Positions 58,802 through 60,600 of a stretch of 60,600 nucleotides of DNA are shown here, piece after piece (positions within the stretch are counted from its first letter, which is position 1; each line of letters starts with the position of its first letter). The translations under genes and the position numbers were made by a program. This DNA comes from Porphyromonas sp. HMSC065F10. Lineage in GTDB: Bacteria > Bacteroidota > Bacteroidia > Bacteroidales > Porphyromonadaceae. The stretch covers positions 1 to 60,600 of the forward strand of contig NZ_KV793774.1 of the NCBI RefSeq assembly GCF_001808555.1, read 5' to 3'. Under the pieces are notes generated by a model. It was not told the DNA's origin, did not search any database, and worked only from the letters and a program-made list of their open reading frames with translations.

Positions 58802-60481
58802 CTAACTTACCAGCAGGACCATCCACTGGGCCGCCATGACGCGGACGAAGAGGGTGAGGGGGTAGATGGTGGCGTAGCCGACGGAGGGGATGTTATTCTT
58901 CGTCGCGTCAGGGGTGAGTGAGAGCGCCGGAGCAAAGGTCATGCTCCCCGCCACGTAGCCGAGGAGGGAGAAGTAGTCCAGCCGGAGGCAGAGCCGCCCG
59001 ATGATCAGCGTGACCCAGAGCGGGATCATCATCATCAGCGCCGCATAGCCCATCCAGACCAGTCCGCCGCTTGCGATTTTCTCCACAAAGCTCTCGCCCA
59101 CGCTCAGTCCGACGCAAGCAAGGAAGAGTGCAATGCCCAGCTCGCGCAGCATATGATTGGCGCTCTCGGTATTGTGGGTGTTGAGGCGGAAGTGGGTGCC
59201 GAAGTTGCTCAGCAGGATCGCCGTCACGAGAGTCCCGCCGGCAAAGCCGAGCTTGACCGGCATCGACATCGAGGGCAGGTGGATCCGTAGGCTCCCGATC
59301 AGCACTCCGATGAGGATCGTGAGGGCGACGACGAGGAGATTGGGCTGGCGGAGGGTCTTACGTGAGTTGCCCAGCACCTGCTCCACGTGCTTCACATCCT
59401 CCTCGTGCCCAACGACGATCACCGTATCACCCACCTGGAGCAGCAGCTCCGGTCGCGCCATCAGGTAGACGCCGGCGCGGTAGACGCGCGTGATCGAGGC
59501 ATTGTAGAGGGAGCGGAGCTTCAGGCTCCCGATGCTCTTTCCATTGATCCTGTCGCGGGTGACGAGGCAGCGGTGTGAGACCACGTCGGTCGCCCCTCGT
59601 GTGATCCACTCCGGCTCCACGAGCGGCACTTCCCTGCCGAGGAAGGCGCAGATCGTCTCCTTGTCGCTCTCGTCGGAGATCACCATCAGGCGGTCACCGA
59701 GGCGGATGATCGACTTCGGTCCCGCCATCTCCACCTCCCCCGAGTCGTGGTGCATGATGCGGGAGATCACGACGTCATACTTCTCCAGCACCGACTTTGA
59801 CTCGTAGACGCTCTTGCTGTCCATCCAGGGGTTGCTCACCTCGAGGGTGTAGACCACCGCATCCTTGTGGGCGGCACGCTCCCGCTCTTCTATCTCCTTC
59901 TCCTCACGCGGGACATCGATCCGGAAGACCCACTTCAGCAGAGACATCGTCAGGATCATCCCGAGGATCGCCACCGGATAGCCGAGGGCGTACCCGATGC
60001 CGACATCCCCGAGGGCGGCGCTGCCGACAGCGCGGGCGCTCTCCTGCGTCGCTGCGAGAGCGGGCGTATTGGTCACCGCACCGGAGAGGATGCCCATCAG
60101 TGTCGCCATAGGCGTCTGCGTCACTCGGTAGAGGACGTAGGAGACGATGAGGGAGAGGAGGATCGAGAGGAGAGAGAGGAGGTTCAGTCGCACCCCTCCC
60201 TGACGGAAGGTGGCAAAGAATCCCGGTCCCACGGTCATACCGATGCCGAAGATGAAGAGGATCATCCCCGTCTCGCGGACAAAGGAGAGCACCTGAGGAT
60301 CGAGCCGAAGCCCCAGGTGCCCGAGGAAGATACCGGTGAAGAGGACCCAGGAGACGCCGAGGGAGAAGCCTCCGAGGCGGATCTTGCTGAGTAAGACGCC
60401 GATGGTGAGCACCAGGGCGAGGATAAAGATGGAGGAGGCAATGTCCCCCGTCCAGAGTAGGTTGCGTATTATCTCGACCAT
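58802..60481 (-). CDS. AspT/YidE-type putative transporter with RCK_C domains
   Basis: A 559-residue membrane protein of the aspartate:alanine exchanger (AAE) family. Two similar halves of about five membrane spans (FILALVLTIGVLLSKI, FGIGMTVGPGFF in the first; LGIALFLACVGLSVG in the second) carry the family motifs GAVTNTPALAA and GSMTFAPALSL. Two TrkA-C/RCK_C ligand-binding domains lie between (about 205-290 and 295-380). Substrate unknown; relatives exchange amino acids or dicarboxylates. The final 119 bp of the window upstream hold no recognisable promoter. Confidence 0.9.
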   Translation of the reverse strand: MVEIIRNLLWTGDIASSIFILALVLTIGVLLSKIRLGGFSLGVSWVLFTGIFLGHLGLRLDPQVLSFVRETGMILFIFGIGMTVGPGFFATFRQGGVRLNLLSLLSILLSLIVSYVLYRVTQTPMATLMGILSGAVTNTPALAATQESARAVGSAALGDVGIGYALGYPVAILGMILTMSLLKWVFRIDVPREEKEIEERERAAHKDAVVYTLEVSNPWMDSKSVYESKSVLEKYDVVISRIMHHDSGEVEMAGPKSIIRLGDRLMVISDESDKETICAFLGREVPLVEPEWITRGATDVVSHRCLVTRDRINGKSIGSLKLRSLYNASITRVYRAGVYLMARPELLLQVGDTVIVVGHEEDVKHVEQVLGNSRKTLRQPNLLVVALTILIGVLIGSLRIHLPSMSMPVKLGFAGGTLVTAILLSNFGTHFRLNTHNTESANHMLRELGIALFLACVGLSVGESFVEKIASGGLVWMGYAALMMMIPLWVTLIIGRLCLRLDYFSLLGYVAGSMTFAPALSLTPDATKNNIPSVGYATIYPLTLFVRVMAAQWMVLLVS

Positions 60482-60600
60482 AAGCGTATGATGCTGAGGG
60501 TTGATCGAGTAACGCCTGATTGTCTGTTCATAACTTTAACTCCCGAAAGAAATTGTGTGAGACTACTAAGGGCTTATCTTCGGGGGCGCATCCCGGGTCG

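Overview
The window is chromosomal DNA of a Bacteroidota bacterium, most likely a non-gingivalis Porphyromonas. Four things point there: an Omp40/41-type OmpA porin, SusC/SusD and RagAB-style receptors, many lipoproteins, and repeated Bacteroides-type promoters (TTTG or TTG, about 20 bp, then TAnnTTTG). An IhtAB-like heme/tetrapyrrole locus is joined to corrin-ring genes. The DNA is GC-rich and densely coding, and most genes lie in tight operons with 4-bp overlaps.

Layout. 1-5.4 kb: 5'-truncated OmpA porin, a large surface lipoprotein with a collagen-like segment, and a thioredoxin-like lipoprotein. 5.7-13.9 kb (minus): one seven-gene operon (unknown protein, GH92 mannosidase, sirtuin, dGTPase, U32 protein, hotdog thioesterase, DprA) read from a clear promoter at 13972-14003. 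14.06-14.13 kb: tRNA-Thr(CGU). 14.3-22.0 kb (plus): a cobalamin-riboswitch operon with an exported CbiK-family chelatase, a TonB receptor, two tandem DUF4374 (XusB-like) lipoproteins and a PepSY membrane protein (XusC-like). 22.2-37.1 kb (plus): a corrin operon with every step from cobalt-precorrin-2 to cobyrinate a,c-diamide, mostly as two-domain fusions, interleaved with a BtuFCD/IhtCDE-type ABC importer and ending in a TonB receptor plus a second exported CbiK-family lipoprotein (IhtAB-like). 37.2-41.1 kb: pyrG, yidC and a small membrane protein. 41.7-50.3 kb (minus): a SusC/SusD operon with two peptidase-like proteins. 50.5-53.9 kb (minus): rRNA/tRNA methyltransferase, ispD, recG. 53.9-60.5 kb: two L,D-transpeptidase-type genes, small exported proteins, MsrAB, a lipocalin and an AspT-type transporter.

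The most interesting system is the pair of adjacent operons at 14.3-37.1 kb. The corrin enzymes are cytoplasmic, yet both cobaltochelatase homologs carry export signals and each is encoded beside a TonB receptor. This fits a scavenge-and-metalate scheme in which tetrapyrroles or metal complexes are processed outside the cytoplasm and then imported. The first half is under direct B12 control by riboswitch. The ABC binding-protein gene in the second operon has an in-frame 175-bp MITE-like insertion inside its signal peptide.

A second striking signal is a set of four intergenic arrays (5590, 22060, 41258 and 54997). Each holds three or four copies of a 16-bp palindrome, CTAATAYCGRTATTAG, at an exact 22-bp period. 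Three of the four lie between convergent genes.
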